DNA of 64,000 nucleotides from Vibrio chagasii (lineage in GTDB: Bacteria; Pseudomonadota; Gammaproteobacteria; Enterobacterales; Vibrionaceae), in the NCBI RefSeq assembly GCF_002954585.1, contig NZ_MSCI01000002.1, positions 222,879 to 286,878 on the forward strand. The letters are read 5' to 3'. A program made the translations under genes and the position numbers. Positions 46,478 to 55,536 of the stretch are shown piece after piece (position 1 is the stretch's first letter; each line of letters starts with the position of its first letter). Under the pieces are notes generated by a model. That model was given only the letters and a program-made list of their open reading frames with translations. It did not search any database and was not told the DNA's origin.

Positions 46478-48145
46478 TTACTTAGCAATACGTTTGTACT
46501 TGATGCGGTGTGGTTCTGCCGCTTGTGCGCCAAGAGTCTTCTTCAGCCACTCTGTGTACTCAGTATAGTTACCTTCATAGAAGTTAACTTGACCTTCATC
46601 ACGGTAGTCTAAGATATGGGTCGCAATACGGTCTAGGAACCAACGGTCGTGCGAGATAACCATTGCACAGCCAGGGAACTCAAGTAGTGCTTCTTCAAGA
46701 GCACGTAGCGTTTCAACGTCTAGGTCGTTGGTAGGCTCATCGAGTAGCAGTACGTTACCGCCCGCTTTTAGTAGCTTAGCTAAGTGAACACGGTTACGTT
46801 CACCACCAGAAAGCTCACCGATGATCTTCTGTTGGTCGTTGCCTTTGAAGTTGAAACGAGAGCAGTATGCACGTGCTGGGATTTCGAAGTTGTTGATCTT
46901 GATGATATCAGCGCCTTCAGAGATCTCTTGGAATACTGTCTTAGTGTCGTCCATGCTGTCACGGAACTGATCAACAGAAGCAAGCTTAACTGTTTCACCC
47001 AGTTCAACCGTACCTGAGTCTGGTTGTTCTGCGCCGCTTAGCATCTTGAATAGTGTTGATTTACCCGCACCGTTGGCACCTACGATACCCACGATTGCAC
47101 CCTTAGGCATGCTGAACGATAGGTCATCGATAAGAACGCGGTCACCGTATGACTTAGTTAGGTTCTTAACTTCAAGAACTTTGTCACCTAGGCGCTCACC
47201 TGGCGGGATGAATAGTTCGTTGGTTTCGTTACGCTTCTGGTATTGGCCAGTCGTCAGTTCTTCAAAACGAGCCATACGAGCTTTAGATTTAGCTTGACGA
47301 CCTTTAGGGTTTTGACGAACCCACTCAAGTTCTTTCTCGATAGTCTTTTGACGTGCGCTTTCGCCAGCTTTCTCTTGCTTTAGACGCTCATCTTTTTGCT
47401 CTAGCCAAGACGTGTAGTTACCTTGCCATGGGATACCTTCACCACGGTCAAGTTCTAGAATCCAACCAGCAGCGTTGTCTAGGAAGTAACGGTCGTGGGT
47501 AATCGCCACAACAGTACCGCTGTAGTCCACTAGGAAGTGCTCAAGCCATGCAACTGATTCTGCATCCAGGTGGTTCGTTGGTTCATCAAGAAGCAGCATG
47601 TCTGGCTTCTCTAGAAGTAGACGACAGATAGCAACACGACGACGCTCACCACCAGAAAGGTGTTCAACCTTAGCATCCCATTCAGGAAGACGAAGTGCGT
47701 CAGCCGCGCGCTCTAGAGCTGCTTCTAGGTTGTGACCGTCTTTTGCTTGGATAAGTGCTTCTAGTTCGCCTTGCTCTTTTGCTAGCGCATCGAAATCTGC
47801 ATCTGGTTCAGCATAAGCCGCGTAAACTGCGTCGATACGTTTAAGTGCGTCAGCAACATCAGAAACCGCTTCTTCTACGATTTCGCGAACTGTTTTTGAT
47901 TCGTCTAGTACCGGCTCTTGAGGTAGGTAACCTACGTTAAGGCCTTGTTGTGCACGAGCTTCGCCATCGATATCAGTATCAATACCAGCCATGATACGTA
48001 GTAGGGTAGATTTACCTGAACCATTTAGACCCAAAACACCGATTTTAGCGCCAGGAAAAAAGCTAAGAGAAATGTCTTTAAGAATTTGACGCTTAGGTGG
48101 AACAGTTTTGCTCACCCGAGACATGGTATATACGTATTCAGCCAT
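46478..48145 (-). CDS. ettA: Energy-dependent translational throttle protein EttA (ABC-F)
   Basis: A 555-residue ABC-F ATPase with two nucleotide-binding domains: Walker A GLNGSGKST and GANGAGKST, signatures LSGGERRR and LSGGERNR, and Walker B LLLDEPTNHLD and LLLDEPTNDLD. A charged linker region (WVRQNPKGRQAKSKARMARFEEL) is present between them. EttA binds the ribosomal E site and slows the first elongation steps when ATP is low. Length matches E. coli EttA (555). It is divergent from slt, the same neighbour as in E. coli. Confidence 0.97.
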   Translation of the reverse strand: MAEYVYTMSRVSKTVPPKRQILKDISLSFFPGAKIGVLGLNGSGKSTLLRIMAGIDTDIDGEARAQQGLNVGYLPQEPVLDESKTVREIVEEAVSDVADALKRIDAVYAAYAEPDADFDALAKEQGELEALIQAKDGHNLEAALERAADALRLPEWDAKVEHLSGGERRRVAICRLLLEKPDMLLLDEPTNHLDAESVAWLEHFLVDYSGTVVAITHDRYFLDNAAGWILELDRGEGIPWQGNYTSWLEQKDERLKQEKAGESARQKTIEKELEWVRQNPKGRQAKSKARMARFEELTTGQYQKRNETNELFIPPGERLGDKVLEVKNLTKSYGDRVLIDDLSFSMPKGAIVGIVGANGAGKSTLFKMLSGAEQPDSGTVELGETVKLASVDQFRDSMDDTKTVFQEISEGADIIKINNFEIPARAYCSRFNFKGNDQQKIIGELSGGERNRVHLAKLLKAGGNVLLLDEPTNDLDVETLRALEEALLEFPGCAMVISHDRWFLDRIATHILDYRDEGQVNFYEGNYTEYTEWLKKTLGAQAAEPHRIKYKRIAK

Positions 48146-48408
48146 TGCCGATCGATCCTAGTTATTGTTCAAAATTGTTAGCTATTTTATACCAATATCC
48201 CTAAAGATGTTACTCCTAGGAAAGAAAAGCCATTCTTGAACGAATTCTTACTTACTATTGTCACATTGGTTATTAAAACTATATTTAATATGCTTCTTAG
48301 ATGAAGTGTTAAATATTAATAATATTTACACTCAATTCCTTTACATTTTATGTGGTGTCGGGCGTAAATAGATTTCACGTATTCATACACGCACTAAGGA
48401 AAGAGCGA

Positions 48409-50358
48409 ATGTTTTTCCGAATTGGTAATACGAAGGTTGCTGTGGCTGCATCGGCAATCTTGTCTTCAGTTTTACTGGCTCCAATGGCTATGGCTAGCAA
48501 TGCCTCAGAGTTAGAAATGCAGCGTGATGTTTATGATAGAGCGCAAGAGGTTTTAGACAACCGTGATCTAAAAGCTTATTCAGCACTGCGCAGCAAAATT
48601 CAAACATACCCTCTCACGCCTTACACCGATTATCGAGCTTTCCTTATTGGCTTAGGTGATCGCACTCCGGCGGAAGTGGATGCGTTTATTGAAGAGAACA
48701 AAGCCCTACCATTTTCTAATCGTATGCGAGCACCATATCTAGATGTGCTGGCTTCTAGAAAACAGTGGCAAACCATCCTCGAATTTCAGACCAAAGAGCC
48801 GGTGGGTGAAAAGTACCAATGCATTTATTACCGAGCGAACTATGAGCAAGGTAATCAAGAATTGGCTTTTAAAGGGGCGAAGCAGCTTTGGTTGAGCGGT
48901 GATGGTGTTGATGACGCTTGCGACCCGTTATTTAAGAGTTGGGATCAAGCAGGCTTAAGAACCGATGAACTGATTTTAGAGCGTATGCTGTTAGCGTTTG
49001 AAGGACGTAACGGTAAGCTGATGACCTATCTGATCAAGCAATTGGATCATAATGAGTCAATTGCTCAAGCTAAGCAGATGAAGGCGTTGTACAACAAGCC
49101 TGAAAACGTGCTCACATTCGCGAAGAAGCATCCAGCCAATGAGTTTTATCAAGCTCAAACGGAGTTTGCTTTTGAGAAGCTCGCGCGAAAATCGGCTAGC
49201 AGTGCCCAAGAAGTATTCGATGGTGTCATCAAGGCTCAGAAGTTTTCTGAAGAGAAATCTCAAGAGCTCGCGGATTACCTGACTTTCCGTTTGATTAATA
49301 CCGATTCTGAAGAGTTGATGGAATGGCGAGACGAGGTATTGGCGAGTTCGTCGAAACAAGTCTTACTCGAACGTCGCGCCCGCTTGGCTATTCAGCATGC
49401 CGATTGGACTGGATTGAAAGAGTGGATTGCCCGCTTAGACGACAAGCACCAAGCGTCATTGCGCTGGCAATACTGGTTAGGCAGGGCTGAAATAGCAACA
49501 GGTGATACCGCAAAGGGTAACCAACGTCTGTCTGATATTTTAGGTCAGCGTAATTTCTACAGTGTTGCGGCGGCAAAGCAGTTAGGTAAACCGATTCAAT
49601 ATCCAACCTCTACGTTGAAATACAACCCAGAAACAGTGAAGCCTTTTAGTACTTCGCTGACTCGTATCGATGAACTGATCACTCGCGATAAAATTGCCGC
49701 AGCCAAAAGTGAATGGCGCTGGCTACTTACCAACGCAGATAAAGAGCAAAAAGAGATGCTTGCTGCTTACGCTGCGACACAGCGTTGGAATCACTTCACT
49801 GTGATTGCCAGTATTTCAGCGAAAATGTGGGATAACATTGCGTTGCGTTTCCCGGTCGCTCATAAGTGGTGGTTTAACTTCTACGCAGAGAAGCATGATA
49901 TTGACCCAATCACATTGATGTCTCTAGCAAGACAAGAGAGTGCGATGGATTCTGAAGCTCGTTCTCCTGTTGGAGCGCGTGGTGTTATGCAAATTATGCC
50001 AAAGACAGCGCAATACACGGCGAACAAGCACAAGATTAAGTACAAGGGTAGCGATGACCTTTACGATGTCGGCAAGAATATCGAAATTGGTAGCCACTAC
50101 TTAGATGGTTTGCTTACTCAATATGACAACAACCGTATCTTCGCTTTTGCAGCCTACAATGCAGGTCCGAGCCGTGTGAAACAGTGGCGTTCTCGCAGTG
50201 ATGAAAAGCTTGATGCCTTCGCTTTTATTGAGATGATTCCATTCAAAGAGACACGCGGTTACGTTCAGAATATCTTAATGTTTGAGACTTATTACCGAGA
50301 CATCTTAGGTGAGCAGGGTGAGTTTTTGGCTCCCCATGAGGTGAAAACTAAATACTAG
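48409..50358 (+). CDS. slt: Soluble lytic murein transglycosylase Slt
   Basis: 649 residues: signal peptide ending in MAMA, a large helical U-shaped domain (about 30-450), a linker and the C-terminal SLT domain with catalytic Glu in ARQESAMDSEARSPVGARGVMQIMP, followed by FAAYNAGPSRVKQW. It cleaves the MurNAc-GlcNAc bond to give 1,6-anhydro products, which feed the NagZ-AnmK-MurQ route encoded here. The frame is open from 48352, but the ATG at 48409 has AAGGA upstream and precedes a normal signal peptide. trpR is 170 bp downstream. Confidence 0.95.
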   Translation: MFFRIGNTKVAVAASAILSSVLLAPMAMASNASELEMQRDVYDRAQEVLDNRDLKAYSALRSKIQTYPLTPYTDYRAFLIGLGDRTPAEVDAFIEENKALPFSNRMRAPYLDVLASRKQWQTILEFQTKEPVGEKYQCIYYRANYEQGNQELAFKGAKQLWLSGDGVDDACDPLFKSWDQAGLRTDELILERMLLAFEGRNGKLMTYLIKQLDHNESIAQAKQMKALYNKPENVLTFAKKHPANEFYQAQTEFAFEKLARKSASSAQEVFDGVIKAQKFSEEKSQELADYLTFRLINTDSEELMEWRDEVLASSSKQVLLERRARLAIQHADWTGLKEWIARLDDKHQASLRWQYWLGRAEIATGDTAKGNQRLSDILGQRNFYSVAAAKQLGKPIQYPTSTLKYNPETVKPFSTSLTRIDELITRDKIAAAKSEWRWLLTNADKEQKEMLAAYAATQRWNHFTVIASISAKMWDNIALRFPVAHKWWFNFYAEKHDIDPITLMSLARQESAMDSEARSPVGARGVMQIMPKTAQYTANKHKIKYKGSDDLYDVGKNIEIGSHYLDGLLTQYDNNRIFAFAAYNAGPSRVKQWRSRSDEKLDAFAFIEMIPFKETRGYVQNILMFETYYRDILGEQGEFLAPHEVKTKY

Positions 50359-50391
50359 AGGCCGATAAGGCCTGAAACTGAGTGACAATCG

Positions 50392-50431
50392 AAGGCAGTG
50401 AGTGCGAACCATTTCCGCTTACTGCCTTTTT
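50392..50431 (+). terminator. slt terminator
   Basis: AAGGCAGT / ACTGCCTT stem, extended by GTGCG / CGCTT pairing, followed by TTTTT. Confidence 0.85.
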
Positions 50432-50528
50432 ACATTGGATCACATCCAGTATTTCGGTATAAAGTGGTAAACGCTTTCAATCGATAAGCGACTCTTTAAA
50501 GTCTGAATTTAAAAGTAAGTGTAGAGAT

Positions 50529-50822
50529 ATGGCATCACAACCTGAATATGATAACTGGCAACAACTCATGGATTTAGTTAAGACAGCGGTTGAGAAAGAT
50601 CAGCATGAACTGTTGTTGACCATGATGATGACGCCCGATGAGCGAGATGCTCTGGTTGCTCGAATTAATATTTTTTGTGAGCTAATGAAAGGTGAAATGT
50701 CTCAAAGACAAGTAAGCCAAATGCTGGGAGTCGGCGTGGCAACCATCACCAGAGGCTCGAATGAGCTCAAGGCAAAATCAGAACAAGAGAAAGCGGTTAT
50801 TGCCGATCTGCTGCTTAAGTAA
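50529..50822 (+). CDS. trpR: Trp operon repressor TrpR
   Basis: A 97-residue all-helical repressor. MMMTPDERDALVARINIFCELMKGEMSQRQVSQMLGVGVATITRGSNELK has the helix-turn-helix (about 66-88). With tryptophan bound, it represses trp and aro genes. Position after slt is the same as in E. coli. No perfect TrpR operator was found in its own upstream region. Confidence 0.96.
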   Translation: MASQPEYDNWQQLMDLVKTAVEKDQHELLLTMMMTPDERDALVARINIFCELMKGEMSQRQVSQMLGVGVATITRGSNELKAKSEQEKAVIADLLLK

Positions 50823-50864
50823 TACTGGGCTTAAGCTATTACTGGATAGTGAGAGTACGAATTG

Positions 50865-50895
50865 AAAAAACGCTAACTGATGGTTAGCGTTTTTT
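50865..50895. terminator. Terminator between trpR and yjjX
   Basis: Stem AAAACGCTAAC / GTTAGCGTTTT with symmetric A- and T-runs; convergent genes. Confidence 0.9.
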
Positions 50896-50948
50896 AGTTT
50901 CTCAAGCTTGCAATCGAGTTGCTAGAGAGCTTGAGAAGCATTCATTGG

Positions 50949-51470
50949 TTAAGCTGAGAAATGTTCAGGATTCACAAATGGGATCAGCGCTAAGATTAAC
51001 GCTTGATGATAGACCGAGCTACGTGAAAGCTGGTTATGTGTCAGTAAACCAATTGCTCCACCTTTTTGTTTGATATTGTCTGTACCAAACACTTCATCCA
51101 TCACATCACCAAGTTCGTTAGCGTGTTGTAGCTTTTCAATAACGGCTGGTGGCAGCATCAGGCTTGCCGAGCGAGATTCTCCACGTTGACCATTTGATTC
51201 AATCACCATCCAAGCAAACGTGACACCGCCTTCGATTCCCGCTTCTAACCCGACATAGAAATCCGCATTAGGTTGCTGTTGTGTCGCGTTGTGTACACGG
51301 TTCACTGCACCTTGATAGGTCTCATCATTGCTCATGGGCTGATCGGCAACACCACTTGGCACACTTACACCCGTGAACTCAAACTCGGTGTTGGGAAACG
51401 CAGAGACAAAAGCACTTTTGACAGCATTGATCTTAGCGGGATTTAGCGAGGCGATGATGACAGATTTCAT
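50949..51470 (-). CDS. yjjX: Inosine/xanthosine triphosphatase YjjX
   Basis: A 173-residue Maf/Ham1-like NTPase. It begins MKSVIIASLNPAKINAVKSAF, and has YVGLEAGIEG and GGAIGLLTHNQLSRSSVYHQAL. It hydrolyses non-canonical ITP/XTP and may aid oxidative stress survival. The frame is open upstream to 51563 (which would overlap the preceding gene), but homology begins at the ATG 51470. The c-di-GMP enzyme gene lies 40 bp upstream on the same strand. Confidence 0.92.
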   Translation of the reverse strand: MKSVIIASLNPAKINAVKSAFVSAFPNTEFEFTGVSVPSGVADQPMSNDETYQGAVNRVHNATQQQPNADFYVGLEAGIEGGVTFAWMVIESNGQRGESRSASLMLPPAVIEKLQHANELGDVMDEVFGTDNIKQKGGAIGLLTHNQLSRSSVYHQALILALIPFVNPEHFSA

Positions 51471-51510
51471 GTGTTCGATTCTTATAGTCGGTTGATTCAG
51501 TTGGTACGTG

Positions 51511-53847
51511 TTAATCGTTCTGTTGCTGCTTAAATCGCTGTTGGTGTTCTTGATACCAGTCACTCAGGTCATTGAGAGGCATAGGCTTACCAAAGTAGAA
51601 ACCTTGCAGCATGTCGCAATGCGCGTCTTGTAACCATTGGTGCATCTCTTTGGTTTCGATACCTTCAGCAGTCACGGTTTTGCCTTGCGCATGACACAGT
51701 CCGATCACAGGCTTAACTATGTTCTGATTGTCTGTTTCGATCAAGGCTTCCAAGAAACCTTTATCCAATTTGATTTTTTGCGTCGGGTACTCAACCAATT
51801 GAGTTATGGATGTGTAGCCCGAACCAAAATCATCAATAGCTAATCGGTAGCCCATTCGAGCGAGTTCGTTGAGTAGCGGAAAGCCATGTGAATTTGAATA
51901 GAAGGTCTCGGTGATTTCAAAATCAATCAAGCTTGGTGGAATGCCATTAATCTTGGCATGTTGTTCAATGAAATCTGCGAGGTGCGTAGTCTCTATCCCG
52001 GCAGAAGATAGGTTGATAGACAGCTGAATTGAGTGATCAAATTGAGCCTGAAGCTGATGGAAAGAAGCAAAGGCATTCTCGATAACCCAGCGATCGACGA
52101 GTTCGAACAGGCCTGTTTGCTCAGCAATTGGAATAAACTCATTGGGAGCAACTGTACCAAGCTGTTCTGACTCCCAGCGTAGCAGTACTTCAACCCCTAT
52201 CACGTGGTTTCCTGCAGCGTCCATATATGGCATGTAAACGAGTTTAAACTCTTCATCAAAGTTCTGATCTCTCAGAGCTCGTTCAATATTGGCTTGACGT
52301 TGAATGGTTTTATCCAAGTCTAACGAGTAATCCGCGAACTGATTCTTACCAGCATGTTTCGCTTGGTACATGGCGGTGTCCGCGTTTGAGAGTAGTTTCT
52401 CGATGGTATACCCATCATTTGGATAGGTCGCGATACCAATACTCACTGTAATTGGAAAGCTTCCTGAGTCGGTGATAAACCCTTTTTGTAGCGGAGCGAG
52501 TAACTTTTCAGAGAATTGATGCGCAATATTGTCGGCATTCGCTGGGGCATTGATATAGACAACAAACTCATCGCCCGACAAGCGCGCAGGCATGCAGTGA
52601 GCGTTGTCTCTTTTTTGATATTCACTACAGAGCTTTGTGATGCGCTCAGCAAAGGAGATGAGAATCGAGTCCCCAATTTGGTGTCCGTATTTGTCGTTCA
52701 CAAACTTGAAGTTGTCTAAGTCTAGATAGAGCACCCAGGTATTGGTTTTCGAGTTGGGTTCTGGAAGAGATTGCTGAACAAACGACTGAAATTGAAGTCG
52801 GTTGGGGATCTGGGTCAGCTGGTCATTTTCTGCCAACACTTTGGTTTGTTGGTAGGTGTTATCGAGCTCTTGATACATGTCGTAAAAGCGTTGTGATAAG
52901 CGGCCTAATTCATCATTTGTACCTAAGCGCTCAATGTTCTTTCTTTGCTTTTTTTCGACCTGTTGCAGCTGCTTATCCAAACTTGTGATTGGATTGATTA
53001 CACAGCGAGATAAAAGCATGAGTAATAAGCCCATGCTGACAAAAGCAGAAAGAGCAAATGACACGCTGAGCTCATTCCAGATGGATTTGAGTTTGTTGTC
53101 CAACAAAAAATGAGCAGGGTCGAGTGTTGCGTAAAATTCAGGCCCTAGCTTTACTGATTGAGTTAAGCCATGTCCGAGGGATATTGGCTCATTGGTAAAG
53201 AAAAGGCTGGTTTGATAGTCAAACTCTATCTGTTTTCGTAGTGAATTAAACTTATCGAGAGAAACAGATACGACGAGAAAAAACACATCGTTGAGTTGTT
53301 CGCTTATCGGAGCGGAAACGCTCTTTTTATCGAGTACTTCATAGTGAACAAGCACACCTTCACCTTGTGAGTTTTGGATGTAGTCAGTACTCGAAGTGGT
53401 TTGTTTTTCTTGATATTGATGTTCAACGAACTCTAAGACTTTAGGATCCATCTCTGCAAAGGGATCTCGGCTATTTTCGGCGTAATAGCTGACAGTGCGA
53501 TCACTGTCTAGCAGAGCGAGTCCGGTAAAGCTGTCGTCGCCATCTTGCAATAACTTAACGGTTTCGTGCAGGTCATCGATGAGTGCGAGTTCTTGGCTAG
53601 GGTTCTCTTCTGCCAAGAAGAAGCGTTTAATCATGTCACTTTTAGTGAGTGCATAAGAATAGCTATTAAGAAAAGAGCGTGACTGGCGAAAGTGACCGGC
53701 CAGTTTTTCCATGCTTAATTGTAGAGCGTTATCTTCGCGTTTGATGAAACTGTTTTTTTGAGTCGAGTAGATGATATAGCTGGAGGCCGCAGTACTTATC
53801 AGAATTACGGGTGCAATCAGAAGTAATATTTTCGTACTTAGCTTCAT
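51511..53847 (-). CDS. mbaA: Membrane GGDEF/EAL c-di-GMP enzyme, MbaA-like
   Basis: 778 residues: TM helix (about 7-28), periplasmic sensor (about 30-255), second TM (about 265-290), HAMP-like linker, GGDEF domain with SGDEF (424-428), and EAL domain starting EVLLRW (Glu553). The remaining EAL residues (NLS, FEITET, IDDFGSGY, KLDKG, EGIET, QGFYFGKPM) are present, so phosphodiesterase activity is plausible; SGDEF can also be active. V. cholerae MbaA, at the same place beside yjjX and pheA, has this build and controls biofilm with NspS. The NspS-like gene is absent from this locus. The symbol rests on synteny. Confidence 0.82.
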   Translation of the reverse strand: MKLSTKILLLIAPVILISTAASSYIIYSTQKNSFIKREDNALQLSMEKLAGHFRQSRSFLNSYSYALTKSDMIKRFFLAEENPSQELALIDDLHETVKLLQDGDDSFTGLALLDSDRTVSYYAENSRDPFAEMDPKVLEFVEHQYQEKQTTSSTDYIQNSQGEGVLVHYEVLDKKSVSAPISEQLNDVFFLVVSVSLDKFNSLRKQIEFDYQTSLFFTNEPISLGHGLTQSVKLGPEFYATLDPAHFLLDNKLKSIWNELSVSFALSAFVSMGLLLMLLSRCVINPITSLDKQLQQVEKKQRKNIERLGTNDELGRLSQRFYDMYQELDNTYQQTKVLAENDQLTQIPNRLQFQSFVQQSLPEPNSKTNTWVLYLDLDNFKFVNDKYGHQIGDSILISFAERITKLCSEYQKRDNAHCMPARLSGDEFVVYINAPANADNIAHQFSEKLLAPLQKGFITDSGSFPITVSIGIATYPNDGYTIEKLLSNADTAMYQAKHAGKNQFADYSLDLDKTIQRQANIERALRDQNFDEEFKLVYMPYMDAAGNHVIGVEVLLRWESEQLGTVAPNEFIPIAEQTGLFELVDRWVIENAFASFHQLQAQFDHSIQLSINLSSAGIETTHLADFIEQHAKINGIPPSLIDFEITETFYSNSHGFPLLNELARMGYRLAIDDFGSGYTSITQLVEYPTQKIKLDKGFLEALIETDNQNIVKPVIGLCHAQGKTVTAEGIETKEMHQWLQDAHCDMLQGFYFGKPMPLNDLSDWYQEHQQRFKQQQND

Positions 53848-54055
53848 GGCTACTCACAACATGGTTTATAAATTTGAGCGCGTAAGTTTATGTTACTTGG
53901 GGTGAGCTCGCTATCAATTACACGTTGTACGGTGCTTTCCTGTGAAGGCGGTAAGGTTTTGTCTTTATTGATAAAAAAGCCACTAAAGAGTTTTCTATTA
54001 GAAAAGCGTAGGGCTACTGATAGGGGGAGGTAGTGTAGAACGATAAACCAGTTTT
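53848..54055 (-). other. Upstream region of the MbaA-like gene
   Basis: About 210 bp (270 bp to pheA) with no reading frame. In V. cholerae a gene for the periplasmic norspermidine sensor NspS lies here; nothing of it remains. Confidence 0.6.
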
Positions 54056-54057
54056 AA

Positions 54058-54088
54058 GTATTTGGCCTACTGTAGGCCAAATACTTAT
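54058..54088 (-). terminator. pheA terminator
   Basis: Perfect palindrome TATTTGGCCTAC / GTAGGCCAAATA with a 1-3 nt loop, just downstream of pheA on the minus strand. Confidence 0.8.
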
Positions 54089-54116
54089 TCTGGTTGAAAG
54101 CGTTATTCGTTTTCGG

Positions 54117-55292
54117 CTACGACAGCTTAACCTGAGTCGCTTTGATATTTTCACTTGGGTAGCAACCAAGGACTTTTAAGTGACGAGTAATGGCCGTCAA
54201 CTCGGTGATCGCTTTCTGCATATTATCTGAGTCTAGGTGTGCTTCTAAGTCCACATAGAACATCTCTTCCCAAGGGTTACCCATAATCGGACGAGACTCA
54301 AGCTTAGTCATGTTGATACCTAAGCGTTGCAGAATCAGTAGTGTCTCTACTAATGAACCAGCCTCTTGTGAAGTCGACATAATTAGTGTCGTCTTCGCTG
54401 GAATTTGCGTTGATACTTCAACTGGCTTGCGTGCTACCACGATGAAACGCGTGTGGTTCTCTGTCTGATTTGCAATGTTACCTTGGATTGGCTGAAGCCC
54501 GTAAAGCTTACCGCTCGATGCGTTACCAATCGCCGCGACATCATCACCGTCCAGATCTTTCACCTTTTTCATGGCGTCAGCTGTGCTGGCACAAGATTCA
54601 AGGGTGACATCTTTAAGTCGGCTCAAGAACTCACTGCATTGTTGATGAGGTTGTGGGTGAGAATAGAGGGTTTTGATGTCTTCTAAACGGATATCATTCT
54701 TAGCAACTAGGCAGTGCTCAATTGGTTGAGATAGCTCACCTACGATATAAAGCGTCGTGTGTTGAAGCAGGTCGTACACTTCGTTAATAGAACCTGAGCT
54801 GGTGTTCTCAATCGGCAATACACCGTAATCTGCATGTCCAGACTCTACTGTTGAGGCAACCTCTTTGAAATGGCTACAGTTTAGCTCAATCAACTCCATA
54901 TTCCTGCGGCTGAAGTATTCGCGGCTTGCAAGGTGCGAGTAAGAGCCTTTAGAACCCAAGAATGCCACGCGAGCCAAAGGCTTACGGCTTTGTGGATTGG
55001 CGAGGTTTTGTAAGTATGACTGTTGCAGTAGAACTGAATCTTCAATGATGGTGTGAAACAGCTTAGTAATGTACTGAGCGTCCAGTTCGTATTTGTCTTT
55101 ACCGTTGTTAATCAGCTTAACTAGCAGTTGTTGTTCTCTTACTGCATCACGAACTGGCTTTGATGTCTCTACCTTGCTTTTAGCCACTTCGATACTTAGC
55201 TTGCGACGTTCTGAAAGTAGCTTCAGTAGTTCGTCATCTAAATCATTAAGACGAAGGCGGATATCATCCAGTGAAATTGAGCGGTCAGTCAT
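54117..55292 (-). CDS. pheA: Bifunctional chorismate mutase / prephenate dehydratase PheA
   Basis: 391 residues: AroQ chorismate mutase (1-90, IRLRLNDLDDELLKLLSERRKLSIEVAKSK), prephenate dehydratase (about 105-285, VAFLGSKGSYSHLASREYF, GVLPIENTSSGSINEVYDLL) and a C-terminal ACT domain with the Phe-binding LTKLESRPI. It converts chorismate to phenylpyruvate and is feedback-inhibited by phenylalanine. It is preceded by a complete pheL-type attenuator. Confidence 0.96.
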   Translation of the reverse strand: MTDRSISLDDIRLRLNDLDDELLKLLSERRKLSIEVAKSKVETSKPVRDAVREQQLLVKLINNGKDKYELDAQYITKLFHTIIEDSVLLQQSYLQNLANPQSRKPLARVAFLGSKGSYSHLASREYFSRRNMELIELNCSHFKEVASTVESGHADYGVLPIENTSSGSINEVYDLLQHTTLYIVGELSQPIEHCLVAKNDIRLEDIKTLYSHPQPHQQCSEFLSRLKDVTLESCASTADAMKKVKDLDGDDVAAIGNASSGKLYGLQPIQGNIANQTENHTRFIVVARKPVEVSTQIPAKTTLIMSTSQEAGSLVETLLILQRLGINMTKLESRPIMGNPWEEMFYVDLEAHLDSDNMQKAITELTAITRHLKVLGCYPSENIKATQVKLS

Positions 55293-55304
55293 AAATGTGT
55301 CCTT

Positions 55305-55377
55305 ATAAAAAAGCCTCCCTAGTTTGGGAGGCTTCTTGTTCGTTTTTGACTTGTTTTTCTAAAACGACTTAGCCTCC
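55305..55377 (-). promoter_or_regulatory. pheA transcription attenuator
   Basis: On the minus strand, the terminator is AAGCCTCCC / GGGAGGCTT (55311-55334) followed by TTTTTT, right before the pheA ribosome binding site. The upstream GGAGGCT (55371-55377) can pair with AGCCTCC to form the antiterminator, and the same segment can pair with CTTCCG at the end of the leader ORF to form the pause hairpin. This is the classic set of mutually exclusive structures. Confidence 0.9.
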
Positions 55378-55380
55378 GAT

Positions 55381-55428
55381 TTACGGAAGAAAAAAGAAGT
55401 CAAAAATAAACAAAGATTGAGTTTGCAT
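55381..55428 (-). CDS. pheL: pheA leader peptide PheL
   Basis: A 15-codon ORF encoding MQTQSLFIFDFFFLP, with five Phe codons (three consecutive), the same length as E. coli PheL (also Phe-rich). When charged tRNA(Phe) is short, ribosomes stall on these codons and allow the antiterminator to form, so pheA is transcribed. It ends just before the pause hairpin. The ribosome binding site is weak. Confidence 0.92.
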   Translation of the reverse strand: MQTQSLFIFDFFFLP

Positions 55429-55458
55429 AAAAAGTGATTGTTTTATGAATGTTTAAAC

Positions 55459-55487
55459 ACAATAAGCAAGCGAGCTACGAGCGTCAA
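55459..55487 (-). promoter_or_regulatory. pheL-pheA promoter
   Basis: -35 TTGACG (55482-55487) and -10 TATTGT (55459-55464) with a 17-bp spacer on the minus strand; transcription would start about 25 nt before the pheL ATG. Confidence 0.75.
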
Positions 55488-55490
55488 GCA

Positions 55491-55520
55491 AAAAAATAGC
55501 GCCCTGAGGCGCTATTTTTT
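55491..55520 (-). terminator. raiA terminator
   Basis: Stem AAAAAATAGCGCC / GGCGCTATTTTTT with a CTGA loop; it separates raiA from the pheL-pheA promoter. Confidence 0.92.
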
Positions 55521-55536
55521 AATCTGTTATCTTTCC

